From positions 20,217,728-20,281,727 of the forward strand of contig OY987229.1 in the NCBI GenBank assembly GCA_963920705.1: a DNA stretch of 64,000 nucleotides, in the 5' to 3' direction. Shown here piece by piece: positions 1 through 11,489 of this stretch. The first letter of the stretch is position 1. Every line of letters starts with the position of its first letter. The position numbers and the translations under genes were made by a program. The notes beneath the pieces were generated by a model, which saw only the letters and a list, made by a program, of their open reading frames with translations, was not told the DNA's origin and searched no databases. This stretch comes from Odiellus spinosus (Eukaryota > Arthropoda > Arachnida > Opiliones > Phalangiidae).

Positions 1-997
1 GGAGGGGGCAAGCAGATACTTGTTATCTCTATCAAAACTGCTGTAGGGTATCTCTTACGGGTAGATATAGACCGAGTAGCGAATTATCTTGATCACTGAC
101 GTCATGGAACACTAACATTACCATAATCCCTTGCATAAATTAACTACAGGGTTTTTGCACTGAAGCTAAAACACAGAAACTATGCGCCTATTTATTGACG
201 TCATCGTCCTCTAGCCCCCTCCCCCCTGACAAAACCTGTTTATTAACAGACCCTGGCCCCTCTGATCCTTGAATATACTAGTTACTCTACTTAATACAAT
301 TAGCAAGAACCTCATCAAGTACGCAAGAACATTGGAGTACATCTTCTGGTACCATAATCGATTAGAATATTCTTGCTCCGATATTCTTAAGTATTTAAGT
401 TAATTATTGATGTTGGAGTAAATAAATACACGCTGGGAAGGTGTAGTGGAGGTATTAATATCTCGGAGTACTGTAAATCTCGCTGAAAACGCAATTATCC
501 TCTCTCAACGTAAAACTTTGAGCCATTTGAACCCTCCATTCACAATAGTGAAAAAAGTAATATTTTTGGTTGCTCTCTGGAAAAAGTTGCCCTCGATCAT
601 TCCATTTTCCCAATTGAACATAAAGTTGCTCAATTCTTTGACTATAACACAATGGAACATGAACTTTACACTTAAGTGTGATTTCTCTTGCTCTAGAGCA
701 CCCAGTGAAAATCGTTGTTAAATTTTAGTACAGAGGTAACTAGGTATAGTCTCTGAATCCGCGTAATGAAAACGGGCCAAAAAAGTTTAGGTGGGTTACT
801 AAAAAGTAATTTTTCCACCCTCCTTATACATAACCTTAAAAAACAAGTTTTGTCCGATGATCTAGGTAGATTTAGAAATATATATATATATATAGGGTAT
901 ACAACTATTCTCTACAACGATAAATCGTACTCAGTCGCGCGGTTCTTAAGCGTTAAATCGAAACATTGTTTTATTAGTTTTAAATTTTAAAAGCGAA
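1..997. other. Gene-free left flank
   Basis: I see no supported gene or repeat with a recognisable copy elsewhere in the window. Short open frames on both strands between 446 and 990 have no family resemblance and lie in AT-rich sequence. The 5' UTR and promoter of SDR-1 should lie in the last few hundred bases, but no clear TATA or initiator element can be singled out. Confidence 0.5.
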
Positions 998-2682
998 ATG
1001 CATTCTGCCATTGAAATAATAATAGGAATTTTAAAGATATTTTATCGCATCTTGGAGCATTGGTTTCTTTTGTGTATTCCGAAACATTTAAAATGTAAAG
1101 ATGTCAAAAATGACGTTGTTTTAATAACTGGAGGTGAGTGTTTTTAGAGATTAAAATTTTAAGAAAATTGAATGATCCAAATGATCTGACGTTTTTTTTT
1201 AATAACGGTATGAAGGTGGTAGCGGTATGGGACGATCCCTGGCTCAAAAATTTGCAAAATTAGGCTCCAAGGTCGTTGTTTGGGATGTTAATGAGCAAGG
1301 TAACGAAACAACGTGTCAACTGGTGCGTCAAGCCGGGTCAGAGGCGAAAGGTTACCGGGTTGACGTTGGTAATAGAAAACAAGTTTACGAGACTGCTCTG
1401 AAAGTTAAGAGAGATGTCGGTCAAGTTACCATCTTAATAAATAATGCCGGCATCGTTTTTGGTAAGGGAATTTACATTTTTTTACCGACTTTAATGATAT
1501 TTATCATCAGCCAATGATTTTTCGAAATGAAACTCAAAATTTTCCTTCAGCCTGAGGGTTTAGACGTTTAAATCGAGTCGTATTTTGACGATTAGCATTG
1601 TCAAGGTTAGTAAAGAGACGGGTTAAGCAGGCTCTGACGTCAATGATTAAACCAAGGATCCTTGATTAAACGACCTAACTGATTGGATTCTGGACTTGGA
1701 TTACTAGCCAACGATATATGGGTCAAGTAGTATTTTTGTCATATTGACTGCTATCTTTTGATTTTAAGTAAGCTCTTAAGTAACCGCGTTTGGATTGCCT
1801 TCAGAGCCGGCTTAACGTGTCTCTCATGCATTAGCTTTGAGCATTATTGGGCTCGTCAAAATGTAGTGCTTGGTTATCAGTAAGGGTACACTTGGGCGTA
1901 CCCGGAACAGAGGCATCGACATTAACCCCCTGTCTAATTTAAACTGTGTGTTTATAAAGGGTCAAAGTTAGATTATAGATTCAAGGGTTTAACGTTCTTT
2001 TTGGGTTGGTGGAAACGTGTCAGTTTTAGGGGTTTACTAGATAATTTTGAAGTTAATAGTACATGATCATTTGCTTATGGCTGAACGAATGTTTTTCACC
2101 AAAATTGATTCTTTTCGCCTCGATAATTATGAATTAGGTAAGAAATTATTGGATTTGTCGGACGATGGTATCGAAAAAATCTTTCAAGTTAACACCATCA
2201 GTCACTTTTGGACTTGCAAGGCATTTTTACCGGACATGATGTCGCGTAACTATGGTCACGTGGTAAATGTGGCCAGTGTAGCTGGTCACGCCGGTTGCGA
2301 ACAATTAATTGATTATTGCGCTACAAAACATTCCGTGGTCGGTTTTAGCGACTCGTTAGCGACAGAATTGAATTCCAACGGTTACGACGGTATCAAAGTG
2401 ACCTTAATATCTCCGTCAGTGGTCAATACTGGACTATTCGATGGCTTGAATACCTCTATCCCGCCTCTTGAGACTGATGAGGCCGCTAGTAAGATAATGG
2501 ACGCCATATTAACAAACCAGAGCGTGGCTGTCATACCTTGGTATTTGAGTTTTGTTATTATGACGAAAGCTTTGCTACCGACTGAAGCCTTCGTAGCTGT
2601 GATGGAATTACTGGGCAGTAAAGGGGCCATGAATAATTTCAGGGGGAGACGTACCGTTCGAAATTCTGGTTCGGATTCATAA
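998..2682 (+). CDS. SDR-1: SDR16C-like retinol/steroid dehydrogenase, 3 exons
   Basis: Coding exons are 998-1133, 1216-1461 and 2138-2682, giving 308 residues. Both introns are GT-AG and phase 1. An N-terminal hydrophobic stretch (about residues 5-28) ends in a Pro-containing IPK turn and should anchor the protein in the ER or lipid-droplet membrane. TGGGSGMG (44-51) is the dinucleotide-binding loop, and Asp69 after VVVW suggests NAD(H). NNAG is at 121-124. The catalytic set is Asn146, Ser174, Tyr187 and Lys191 (YCATK). The NFRGR tail motif is shared with SDR-2. The family oxidises or reduces retinoids, steroids or fatty alcohols; the substrate cannot be read from sequence. The ATG at 998 begins a short exon with no long frame of its own. 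It was chosen because it supplies the membrane segment and joins in frame to the glycine motif. SDR-1 is the first gene of the tandem array. Confidence 0.9.
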
Positions 2683-2779
2683 TTTTAAACTATATCATTC
2701 GCTTTTTTTTATTGTAAATCAAAGATAGTCGTTACCACGGATTGTGAGAATTTTTGTTTCTTAATTGTGAAGTATTGAA

Positions 2780-2785
2780 AATAAA
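2780..2785 (+). promoter_or_regulatory. Poly(A) signal candidate for SDR-1
   Basis: AATAAA lies about 100 bases after the SDR-1 stop codon, a normal distance for a cleavage/polyadenylation signal. In AT-rich DNA the hexamer also occurs by chance. Confidence 0.5.
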
Positions 2786-2831
2786 TAATTAAAATTCTAG
2801 AAAATTAAATTTGTTTTCTAACGAGAGTTCC

Positions 2832-2906
2832 CTACACTTGAGAACTCAGGTGCATAGTTTGAAATCAATGCTCTGTCCAAGTTGAACACAGCGAACTCAA
2901 GTGTAG
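2832..2906. repeat. Small fold-back repeat, family K
   Basis: CTACACTTGAG at 2832 is matched by its reverse complement CTCAAGTGTAG ending at 2906, so the segment can form a hairpin. Related sequences built on CACCTGAGTTC or GAACTCAGGTG occur near 18192-18290, 29610 and 50840-51410, so this is a dispersed family. The rest of 2913-3676 holds nothing I can assign. Confidence 0.55.
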
Positions 2907-3676
2907 AGCGATTTCAATGGTGTCTACCTACTCTGTTTCCGATTGGGTTGTATCAGAAGTTATTTCCTTTTGCCTCAATGCTGTAAATTTAGAACAAATC
3001 TTTACTACAAGGAAAATTACGTTAGGAGATATCTAAATTCCCGTTTTCACGGAAAATAGTTTTTGCCTTGAAAATAGTTCGCAATAAGCCGGATAGAAAT
3101 GATTATGAAATTTGCAGATCAAAAACCTTTTCACTCAACTCCCTCATATCGTATTGAAGGTCAATTTTAAATTAAAATTACCCAGTTAGAAATAATGATG
3201 AAAACGGAAATTATTTCAATGTAATACGATTTTTAACAAAGTTTCCTTTATTCTGTTGTAATTTTAACCACATTTTATATTTCAAAACTTGTATGTCGGG
3301 CGCATATGCTTTATAATAGCGTAGTAGTAAAAACATGGCATTCAATTTATTTTCTCTTCGATAAAACACTCAATCTCTTATTCCTCTCGCGACGCTTAAC
3401 AAAAATATATCAATCCTAATTATTGTGGCGTAATCTAACTTATACATTGTGCTCTAGCTCTTGAAACTAACACTTTATCTAACTCAGATTAGCGGCCGGG
3501 GATAAAGTTATCCAACAGTCTAGTGCAAAAGTCTAAAAAGTTACGGAGGCCCCGTCGTGTTGTTATTCAAAAGTTACGAAGATAGTTTAGGTATCTGCGG
3601 CAAATCATTTTCAATTTTAACCTCGTCAAAAATCTTAGTTTTTAATTTTAATTCTAATTATTGAATATTTTTAATC

Positions 3677-5214
3677 ATGGCCAATGTCGTCCATATTTTA
3701 TTCGGTATAGTTAGGTTAGTTTACGCGCTATTGGAATCTATCGTGTTGTTGGTAATACCTAAGCAACTTAGGTACAAAAAGGTATTGTACCCACTACTTA
3801 TTTGACCTTCTAGAGTATTCATTCGATTAATTCATAATAAACGAAAATAGCGTGATGAATAGTTTACTTATAGCGAAAGGTTTAAGTTCAGTCCAATTTT
3901 TAATTATCAAAAAGGTGGACAAAGATATCGTTTTGATAACCGGTGGTGGAAGTGGTCTCGGTCGTCTGCTAGCTCAACGATTCGCCAAGTTAGGGTCGAC
4001 GGTAGTTGTCTGGGACATTAACAAAACCGGAAATGACGAAACGTGTAAGCTGGTGAAAGAAAATGGAGGCAAGATTAGCGGATACATTTGCGACGTTACC
4101 GACAGGAAGCAGGTCTATTCCATGGCCGATAAGGTCAAAAAAGAAGTTGGTAAAGTTAGCATTTTGATCAACAACGCTGGTCTCGTTGGTGGAAAACGAT
4201 TGCTGGATTTACCGGATGAACAAATTGAAAAGGTCTTCAACGTCAATACTTTATCTCATTTCTGGACTTGTAAGGCGTTTTTACCCGACATGATGGTGTC
4301 CGGCAAAGGACACGTTGTCAACGTGGCTAGTATGGCAGGATTTTTTGGAGTCGAAAAGTTGACTGAGTATTGCGCCACGAAACATTCAGTGTAATTTTTT
4401 TGGTTTCAATTTTGTTTAATGTTCTTGATGCTTCTGTTTGCTATTATCCTTTTATCTCCATGGCGTACCTCGTTTTGTCGGCCTGTTTTTAGTTTTAGAT
4501 AATTCAGCGATGGAAATAAGTATCATTACGTCCCATAACATTTTCACTTACGAGAGGGAGGGGGGTCACTGGACATTTCAAAATTTTGAGGCGCCCAAGG
4601 CACGTCTCTCCTTTAGTTAAGGAGGAGGAGGGGGCTTACCCACTTCCGCCTATTTACTTCTGCTTTTAGTATCTAAACACAAGGGAAGATTTGGTTCTTC
4701 ATAAGCTAGCCACGCTTATTAACTCCTAGTGTGAAACTTACGTCGCTAAGTATACCTTTACAACAACTAATCAATTTGAAATCATCCCAGTTTGGGTTTC
4801 ACGGAATCTTTAGTAATGGAACTTCGTTACGGAGGTTATCCAAATATCCATTGTACCGCCATATGTCCCGTGTCTATTGACACCGGTTTCTTTGATGGCT
4901 TCAAATTTGGACCAATCCCAATGTTGAAACCGGACTACGTAGCGGACGAAGTCGTCTCGGCTATTCGCGTCAACCAGAAAATTTTGTTGTTACCGAAGTA
5001 CATAGTCCTTCTTGTCATGGCCAAAGCCCTATTTCCGGTAGAAATGGGTTTGGTACTTGCCGATATATTCGGAGCCGGTGAAGCCACCAAAAATTTTCGT
5101 GGCCGAACAGCGGTCAATTCGGGAGCGGAAAAAAATGGAGAGTCCTCAGGTCAACGTGAAAATGGACAGCAGCAAAGAAATGGTGCCAAAAGTGGTTCGA
5201 AGAAGGCCAAGTAG
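3677..5214 (+). CDS. SDR-2: SDR16C-like dehydrogenase, 3 exons, basic C-terminal tail
   Basis: Exons 3677-3781, 3915-4390 and 4791-5214 give 334 residues. Intron 1 (133 bp) is phase 0 and lies six codons before LITG. Intron 2 (400 bp) is phase 2, just after YCATKHSV. A membrane segment covers about residues 5-28. TGGGSGLG is at 44-51, Asp69 (WDIN) suggests NAD(H), NNAG is at 121-124, and the catalytic residues are Asn146, Ser174, Tyr187 and Lys191. Numbering is identical to SDR-1 through the catalytic core, so the two are close paralogues. After the shared NFRGR motif the protein carries an extra tail of about 35 residues rich in Gly, Asn, Gln, Ser and Lys. It ends in KKAK, which fits the KKXX COPI retrieval pattern if the C-terminus is cytosolic. 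Splice sites were set by frame and paralogue alignment; the second acceptor restores HSV-LGFTES. Confidence 0.9.
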
Positions 5215-5595
5215 ATACAACAATTACTATTATAATCGCGGGCTCTACGTCATAGCCGAGATGCCTGAAGATGGTGTCTGATTGGTTATTAATATTATTA
5301 TACGGATTATGAAACGCAACGTGGATTTTACGTGTATATTTTAGGATTATTCTATAGGTTTTCAGTCACGTGATATAACCATATGTAGGGAGCTAACAGT
5401 CCTGAAATTACAACGTCGACCCTAGAATATTTCCTAAGGAGTTTATATTCCCTTTATGTACGCTAAGCCTGTAATATAAAATAACGTTGCGTTTCACTAC
5501 CCCTTGAAATTTGAAAACTTTTTAAAATCAAAAACGCGTTTAATTTTTTATTGAATACCAATTAATTTATACCAACATATATTTCAAACGTTTGA

Positions 5596-5601
5596 AATAA
5601 A
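5596..5601 (+). promoter_or_regulatory. Poly(A) signal candidate for SDR-2
   Basis: AATAAA lies about 380 bases after the stop codon of SDR-2 and is followed by an A-rich run and a TG-rich stretch. It is the first canonical hexamer I found downstream of this gene. Confidence 0.4.
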
Positions 5602-5997
5602 AAAAATGTGTTTTCTCCAATGGACTCGGAAATAGAAAACAAATATGAAAATATAATTTTAAGTACTGACGTCTGTTGTATGTGGAAATTAATGAAATAT
5701 TTTTTATTAATTTTTTCTTCTTAAAAATTTATCGAGAATTTGGTATTTGTTGTGTAAAAATAGAACTTAATATCTATTCCGATTTTAAAAAAAAGTTTAA
5801 TAATGAGTAGGTTTTCAGTTCATATTTTTTACTTCAGGTGGCGAAAGCTCCTCTAAATTCGATTGTATTTTTCAAGCAGCCGGGAAGATTTAGTCTTTTT
5901 GATTTCCAAATATTTCAGTGTCAAATTTATTACCGATTTTAGTGTTTTAGTTCGATTGTGAATTTTGGACTGTCATCTTTTTTTCGAACGACTTTGT

Positions 5998-6587
5998 TTA
6001 AGTGCCTTGATACAACAGTGTGCTTGAAGATTGGAATCTTAATGAAGTGGAATTGTCAGTGTTTGTCAAGGTAGAATTTGTTTTAATATCTTTGTTAGGC
6101 CTAACCGAAGTCTTAAATTTTCTTGTGGGTTTTTTCGTGGAGGGTGGCGCGCCATTGTAATCTGGCATCTCAGAGACAGAGTCTGTCTCGTTGGATCCAC
6201 AAACACAACGGGGGGTTGTGGAATGTCCGTAACTAGTTGATCCTTCATTACCTAATTTCCCTCCAGTCTTATCTCCGCCCATGGAGGGGACAACGGACTG
6301 TTACCCTGTACACGAAAAACCACCCCGAGTAGACGCCTACCAGCCATTTTAGGTTCCTTGGTAGCACAAAACGTTTTTGTAACTTCAGAATTGCGTGACA
6401 CCACGAACCATGTTGTTATGTATACCGGCCAAGAGTCACTGTACCACGCAGCAGGGGAAAATAAGCTTCCTAAAGACGCTATACGCTTTCTGAATGTTAC
6501 CCAAATTCCCTTGTGTATATTTGTTAGGGTCTGTATTTCTGGTTTTAGACTTTTAACTGGTTTTAACTTGGAAGATAGTAGTAGGAT
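5998..6587. other. Unassigned block with overlapping open frames
   Basis: This stretch is less AT-rich than its surroundings and stays open over 90-160 codons on the minus strand and about 80 on the plus strand. The minus-strand frame at 5998-6282 encodes a Ser/Thr/Asn-rich peptide containing CVCG. I do not recognise a family. It could be a decayed retroelement piece or an exon of an unknown gene. No splice or start evidence supports a real gene, and the longest minus-strand frame runs into the family E transposon at its right edge. Confidence 0.25.
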
Positions 6588-6924
6588 CAGAAGTAGATGA
6601 AACCCTCCTTTGAAGTCTACTACTCCAATGTTCCATATAGCGCTCCTCTCTGTATGGGTAAAATTCCCAATTTTACGAGTTAGAAGGGGTCCTACTTCAT
6701 CCCCCCTGTCTACGGAAAATTGGAAATTCTCTCTCTCCACAAACGACGACGTTTTTTTGACGAACTCCGAGGCTGCTAGAGATATTCGCTCGACGAGCTC
6801 ACGCTCCGAAAATATCTACCGTTAGGAGGCGTACGGATCGCGCCTTTTGAGAATAACCCATACAGAGAGGGGTAGACAAGACCCGGGAGTAATAGACTTC
6901 AAAGGAGGGTTTCATCGGCTTCTG
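6588..6924. mobile_element. Family E MITE, copy 1
   Basis: A 337-bp terminal-inverted-repeat element runs from CAGAAGTAGATGAAACC to its inverse ending in GGCTTCTG. It is flanked by the exact 7-bp duplication GTAGGAT (6581-6587 and 6925-6931). It encodes no transposase; the open frames inside are by-products. Other copies are at 39184, 45303 and 49191. Confidence 0.85.
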
Positions 6925-6931
6925 GTAGGAT

Positions 6932-8203
6932 GTAATGGAAAATACCGTACGAATAGTAGATAGGGCTAACCCTCATGCTGGCAAGGTAAATTTACCAGGG
7001 GACCACCATGTAGGCAGCCTTGAGCTCTGTCACAGTGAACTATTGTTTTAAATCGCGCCGTAGGTGGTTGTATAATTTTATTTTAGGTCCTGCTAAACGA
7101 TTATATCTTCGGTAAAATACCCCTCCGATGATAGCCAACCTTATTTACTCCTCCACTCGATCATTAGTTTCAATAGGTAATTTATTGTCGACTTAATAGC
7201 AGTTCCATCTTAATTTAAATAATTATTTTTAAACATAGATTACGTAACTCGAATTTTTTAATATATTCATAGAAAATTTCCTGGTATCAGGGGCGTGTCT
7301 AAAATATAAATATAACCAAATACTATTAAGTGCTTTTCAAAAAGCTATTTCTCATTTTGAAACTTATCTTGATCGTAAGTAAATTCTTTAGATAACTATT
7401 ATTTTTTTCTTCGACAAATAACTGATCTGTTTCACCTTAAATATGGGGATTTTAACTTTTCGCAAGGAACCTTCGGAGAATTTCAAGGTCAGGTCTCATA
7501 AAATTACGATTTTAGTAAAGAACAAAGAGAGCTTTCAAATAAAAGCAATTGCTCCAAAACCGGGCAATAAATAAGATTAATTTTAGGAGATGAATAAATA
7601 ATATTAATCAAGTATTTTTAAGATGAAGTCAATTAACTTTTTAATCAACTTCGTGGCTCCCCATTGAGTAATATTTTAAAATAAAAATCATTAAGCTTAA
7701 ATTAATAATTAAATGAATTTCAAATGAACTAAAACTCCACCTTTTATTTGAAAATTATGGTTAATTACGTCATCAAGTTAAAAAATTAAATATATTTTGT
7801 TTTTTTAAAAACGCGTTAACTCAGCTAGAGATTTAAAATTTTTAATTCTACAAGGAAAAATAACAAAAATTATTCTAAAAAATTGTGACAGTCTAGACGT
7901 GAATTTAAATTAGACTTGTCATTTAAAACTGAAAATAAAAACTAGTTTTTCACGGGCACAACTACATTTTTGGAGTTACAATACAATTTTTTCTGTATAA
8001 ATTTATAACAAGTTTCAATCTTTTTGAAATATTGACTCGTGAAGGTTAAATCTACGTAATGACGTAACATTTAACTACAATCCTAGATTACTAGTTTTTT
8101 AAACAACCTTATAATTATATAAAAAAAAAAAGTGAACATTATAAGTTTAGTAATCACGTTTTTTTATCCACTGAGCCATGAGCAGGATATTTTATTCCTA
8201 TAT
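6932..8203. other. AT-rich gene-free stretch
   Basis: This is very AT-rich sequence with no open frame or repeat that I can match elsewhere in the window. Confidence 0.5.
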
Positions 8204-8550
8204 TTAAAGGGTGATTTTTTTTATCGTTTAAATATACCTAACACACCAGTAATAAAATTACAAACAAATATTAAACTAGAAATAAATTTAAAACTTAACC
8301 GAAAAATAGGCTTAGCTGAATTCGTGGATATCAGCGGAATTACTTTCAATTGAAGGGTCAGTTACCAATCGATTGTTATTGGAAGTTTCAAGTAGATCTC
8401 GACTTAACCGCTGCCCTTTGCTCATTGGTCTCTGACCCTTAAATGCGAAAAAATTCAGGATCTCAATGAATCCAGCTAAGCCTATTTTCCTGGGTAAATT
8501 CGTTTGTTAATTCTGTATTGGTGGATTAGGCCTATTTGAACGATGAAATT
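8204..8550. mobile_element. Family B palindromic MITE, copy 1
   Basis: The element begins TTAAAGGG and has long arms. The left arm contains AAATTTAAAACTTA then ATAGGCTTAGCTG; the right arm holds the inverse, CAGCTAAGCCTATTTTCC and GGATTAGGCCTATTT. The right terminus is eroded. The best-preserved copy is at 36294-36734 and has TTAA at both ends. Confidence 0.75.
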
Positions 8551-9439
8551 TACATATATGTCATAGCCTACGTAGCCTACCCTATGGCCCTGTACTATTT
8601 CTCACATGATATAGACTATAAGCCACTATCTTGAAACTACAAAACCTAGCTTAGGAAATTAACGTCAAAATTCGTCTAAGTAAAATCAGACGAATTTTAT
8701 TTGACTACAAAGTATGCGAGGTTGGTACCATTCTCCCTAGGTTCTAAGGATTATTTCAATGGATTAACGTACCGTAAAGCATAATCGGGTGCATTGCTCG
8801 TGACTTCTTCCTAGGGGGATATCATTAATTTTAAAATCAAATATTGAATTTTTATCCTCAAAAACAAATTCAGGAAATGAAATAAAACCATTATTATGTG
8901 ACGCCATTACTTTTATGTAACATGCGTAAGAATATCTAAAAATATATTCAGAAATATAGTTAAAAAAACCATTCCTCTCCCATAACGTGAGCAGAAATTT
9001 AATAAATTATTGCACGCGATATTTTTTCCACGCATGCGCAGTTTAATTTATAAAACCACAACGTTAATGTAAACGTAAAGGAGAGACGCAGTTAGGTATT
9101 TATTACGCGTTTTTTCTAGAGCGCATAATTTATCAGAGGTTTTAAATTTAAGTTTTTATTAAAATTACTTCCAGGTTTGTGCCAAATTTAACGAATTAAA
9201 TGCATGGAATTTTTATTTTGCAATCATTCGCTAGCTTCGCGTGTTAATATTGATTTCTAGGGAGTATGCTTGCTTTAGATTGATATTATAAAGCTTGTCT
9301 ATAATTTGGACGCTTAAAGAGCATACTGTCACCAAGAATTTAGAACGGAGTCTTTGTTTTTGTTTATGGTTAATAGATTTTCAATAGGATTTGCTCGGTG
9401 CTTCAAATAGTATTTTTTTCTTTCACACGCTTGGATACT

Positions 9440-9675
9440 ACTTCGGTGATTTCCTGCACAAATTACAAACATAATTTAAAACTTACCAGTAAAATAGGCT
9501 TAGCTGGATTCATCGAAATCTTGAATTTCTCCTCATTGATGGGTCATAGAATAATCAAATGTTATTTTGAGTCTCATATGGAGATCTCGCCTTAACGACG
9601 GGCCTTTGCTCATTGGTCTTTAACCCTTCAATGTGAATAAATTCAGAATCTCCTTGAATCCAGGTAAAATTCAAA
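9440..9675. mobile_element. Family B MITE, copy 2 (degenerate)
   Basis: It shares AATAGGCTTAGCTGGATTC and the central CTCATTGGTC segment with the other B copies and ends near a CCCTTTAAA remnant of the terminus. Outer arms are partly lost. The interval 8551-9439 between copies 1 and 2 shows nothing else. Confidence 0.6.
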
Positions 9676-9940
9676 CTAAATGTTTTACAATCCCTTTAAA
9701 AAGTCACGTGTATTATTCGCGGAATATCATTGCATGGATTTTCGTCAAATCCTATTTCCAATATTTCATTTGAATGATAGTCCCGAGACGCTCGCCAAAA
9801 CTATTCACGGACTTCATAATTTCTCTAAGCTGTCATTCTCTATGTTATGCTGTTGAATAGAATCTTTAAAAATTGAAAGAAAGAAGAAAAGCCTTTTTCA
9901 AGGTTGTTTGTTTTTAAAAACGAAATAAAATTAAAAATTC

Positions 9941-10005
9941 TTAAAGGGATACGAGAATCTAATAAGTTATTTTTAATCTGGATTAATCGGAATCGAACAA
10001 AAGTG
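9941..10005. repeat. Dispersed repeat Q, copy 1
   Basis: A stretch around AAGTTATTTTTAATCTGGATTAA(C/T)CGGAATC (read with gaps) recurs at 14915-14985. It is short and diverged, probably the remains of one old element. Confidence 0.4.
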
Positions 10006-11489
10006 GATGAAAGGCATTGTAAATTTTGAAAACACGCGCCCTGTTTGAGTTGTATTTATTTTTCCCGCGTTTTTGCGTATTATCGCGAGACTTGACTCCC
10101 GCGCTTTTTATTTCAAATATTGATTAAGCCTAACGCAAGACCTAAGCCTAATTTAATTATTATACAATTGCAGATTAGGGATTTGTAGATTATAATTTAT
10201 GTTGAACTCGGTTGAAGTAAGAGAAATTTCAGTATATTTTTAATATATTGCGTATAATTAATTACTAATTTAACTAAACCTTTTTCAAAATCCTGCGTTT
10301 GACGGATAATATACCTAGTTAATGTGATAATTTTATTGAATAGAGATAAAATATTATTCATGAAAGAGAATTAAAAGAAATTTAAAGGAAATTTCTAATA
10401 TTTTAAAACTTCAAATTGACAAAAGTCGTTTAACAAGTACAAGATCAGGTGCAACTCATTGTTTTTGTTTTTCTTCTTCTTCTGCTTTGAAATTCCACGC
10501 TTTTTTTCTTTCTTTGTTTGTTCAAAGTGGGGGTGACAAGATTAAAAATATATCATAAACCCCTAACGTATTCCGAATATTGGAAATTGATACTACACAC
10601 ATTATTACTAATAAGACTGTAGGTTTGTTACTGCAAAATTATAATAAACCAATCAGATTGGGGGAATAAATGAGCGTCCCTTAAGCCTCGTTTTCAATCA
10701 AGATTTTCAAGCTTCTTCTTTCACTTTTCAAAAATCATTTAGATATCCGCTTTTTTGTCACTTGAAGCTCGATTCTTGGCTAAAACAATCGTGATTGAAA
10801 ACGGGCCAATGGTCCTAAAAACAAAGTTGAAAATCTTTGATAATATAAGGGAATATCAGGGATATTCAATTTCCCCGAATAAATGAAAATACAGAAGGCC
10901 CAGGTCATGAAATCTTGTCACCTCTACTTTTAAAATGATGCAGACTCACTCCCCCCCTTTTTATTTTTCATCCTGTTTTTTTAAAGTGGGGGAAATAAAT
11001 TTTCTTGTTTCTATTAGTTTCCTCGGCTTTATGAACACCCTATACTATACCAAGGCCTTCAGCGCGTTTAAGTTATTAGAGTCAACTAAAGAGAGATGTT
11101 GATAAGACAATAAGGATAGTTCTGGTGAAATGTAATCCACCTGTCTCCTTGTACGTACGCGTTGCTTTGAGTAAACTGAATAAATTGCGGTCACGCTAGA
11201 GTTGCTCTCGCTTTCGAAGCCACCAACACAAATGAGTTAGAACTGCGGAACAAACGCCTTCGGACGTGGAGTAGTTGGTTCCTTCGTCGGATTCCTCCTC
11301 CTTATCCTGTTAAATTAAACGAATTTCAATTTATGGTTTGTTCTTTTTACACCTTAATATCTATAATTAAATAATTAAACGTGTGGATTTAATTTATATT
11401 GAGTCGTAAAATTTTAAAACTTCAATTTTAATTTCAAACCTTTCAATTACTTAATCTTCGAATACATTTTCGCGCAATCGCAATTCTCA
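10006..11489. other. Gene-free stretch upstream of SDR-3
   Basis: It contains one dispersed repeat (P, about 10709-10810, recognised by ATCCGCTTTTTTGTCAC and recurring at 21718-21840) and otherwise unassignable AT-rich sequence. The SDR-3 promoter must lie at its right end, but no clear core element can be picked out. Confidence 0.45.

Noticed and set aside
446..721. 91-codon frame near the left edge
   Set aside because: No homology, no repeats, no splice evidence, and an overlapping frame on the other strand. It is compatible with chance.
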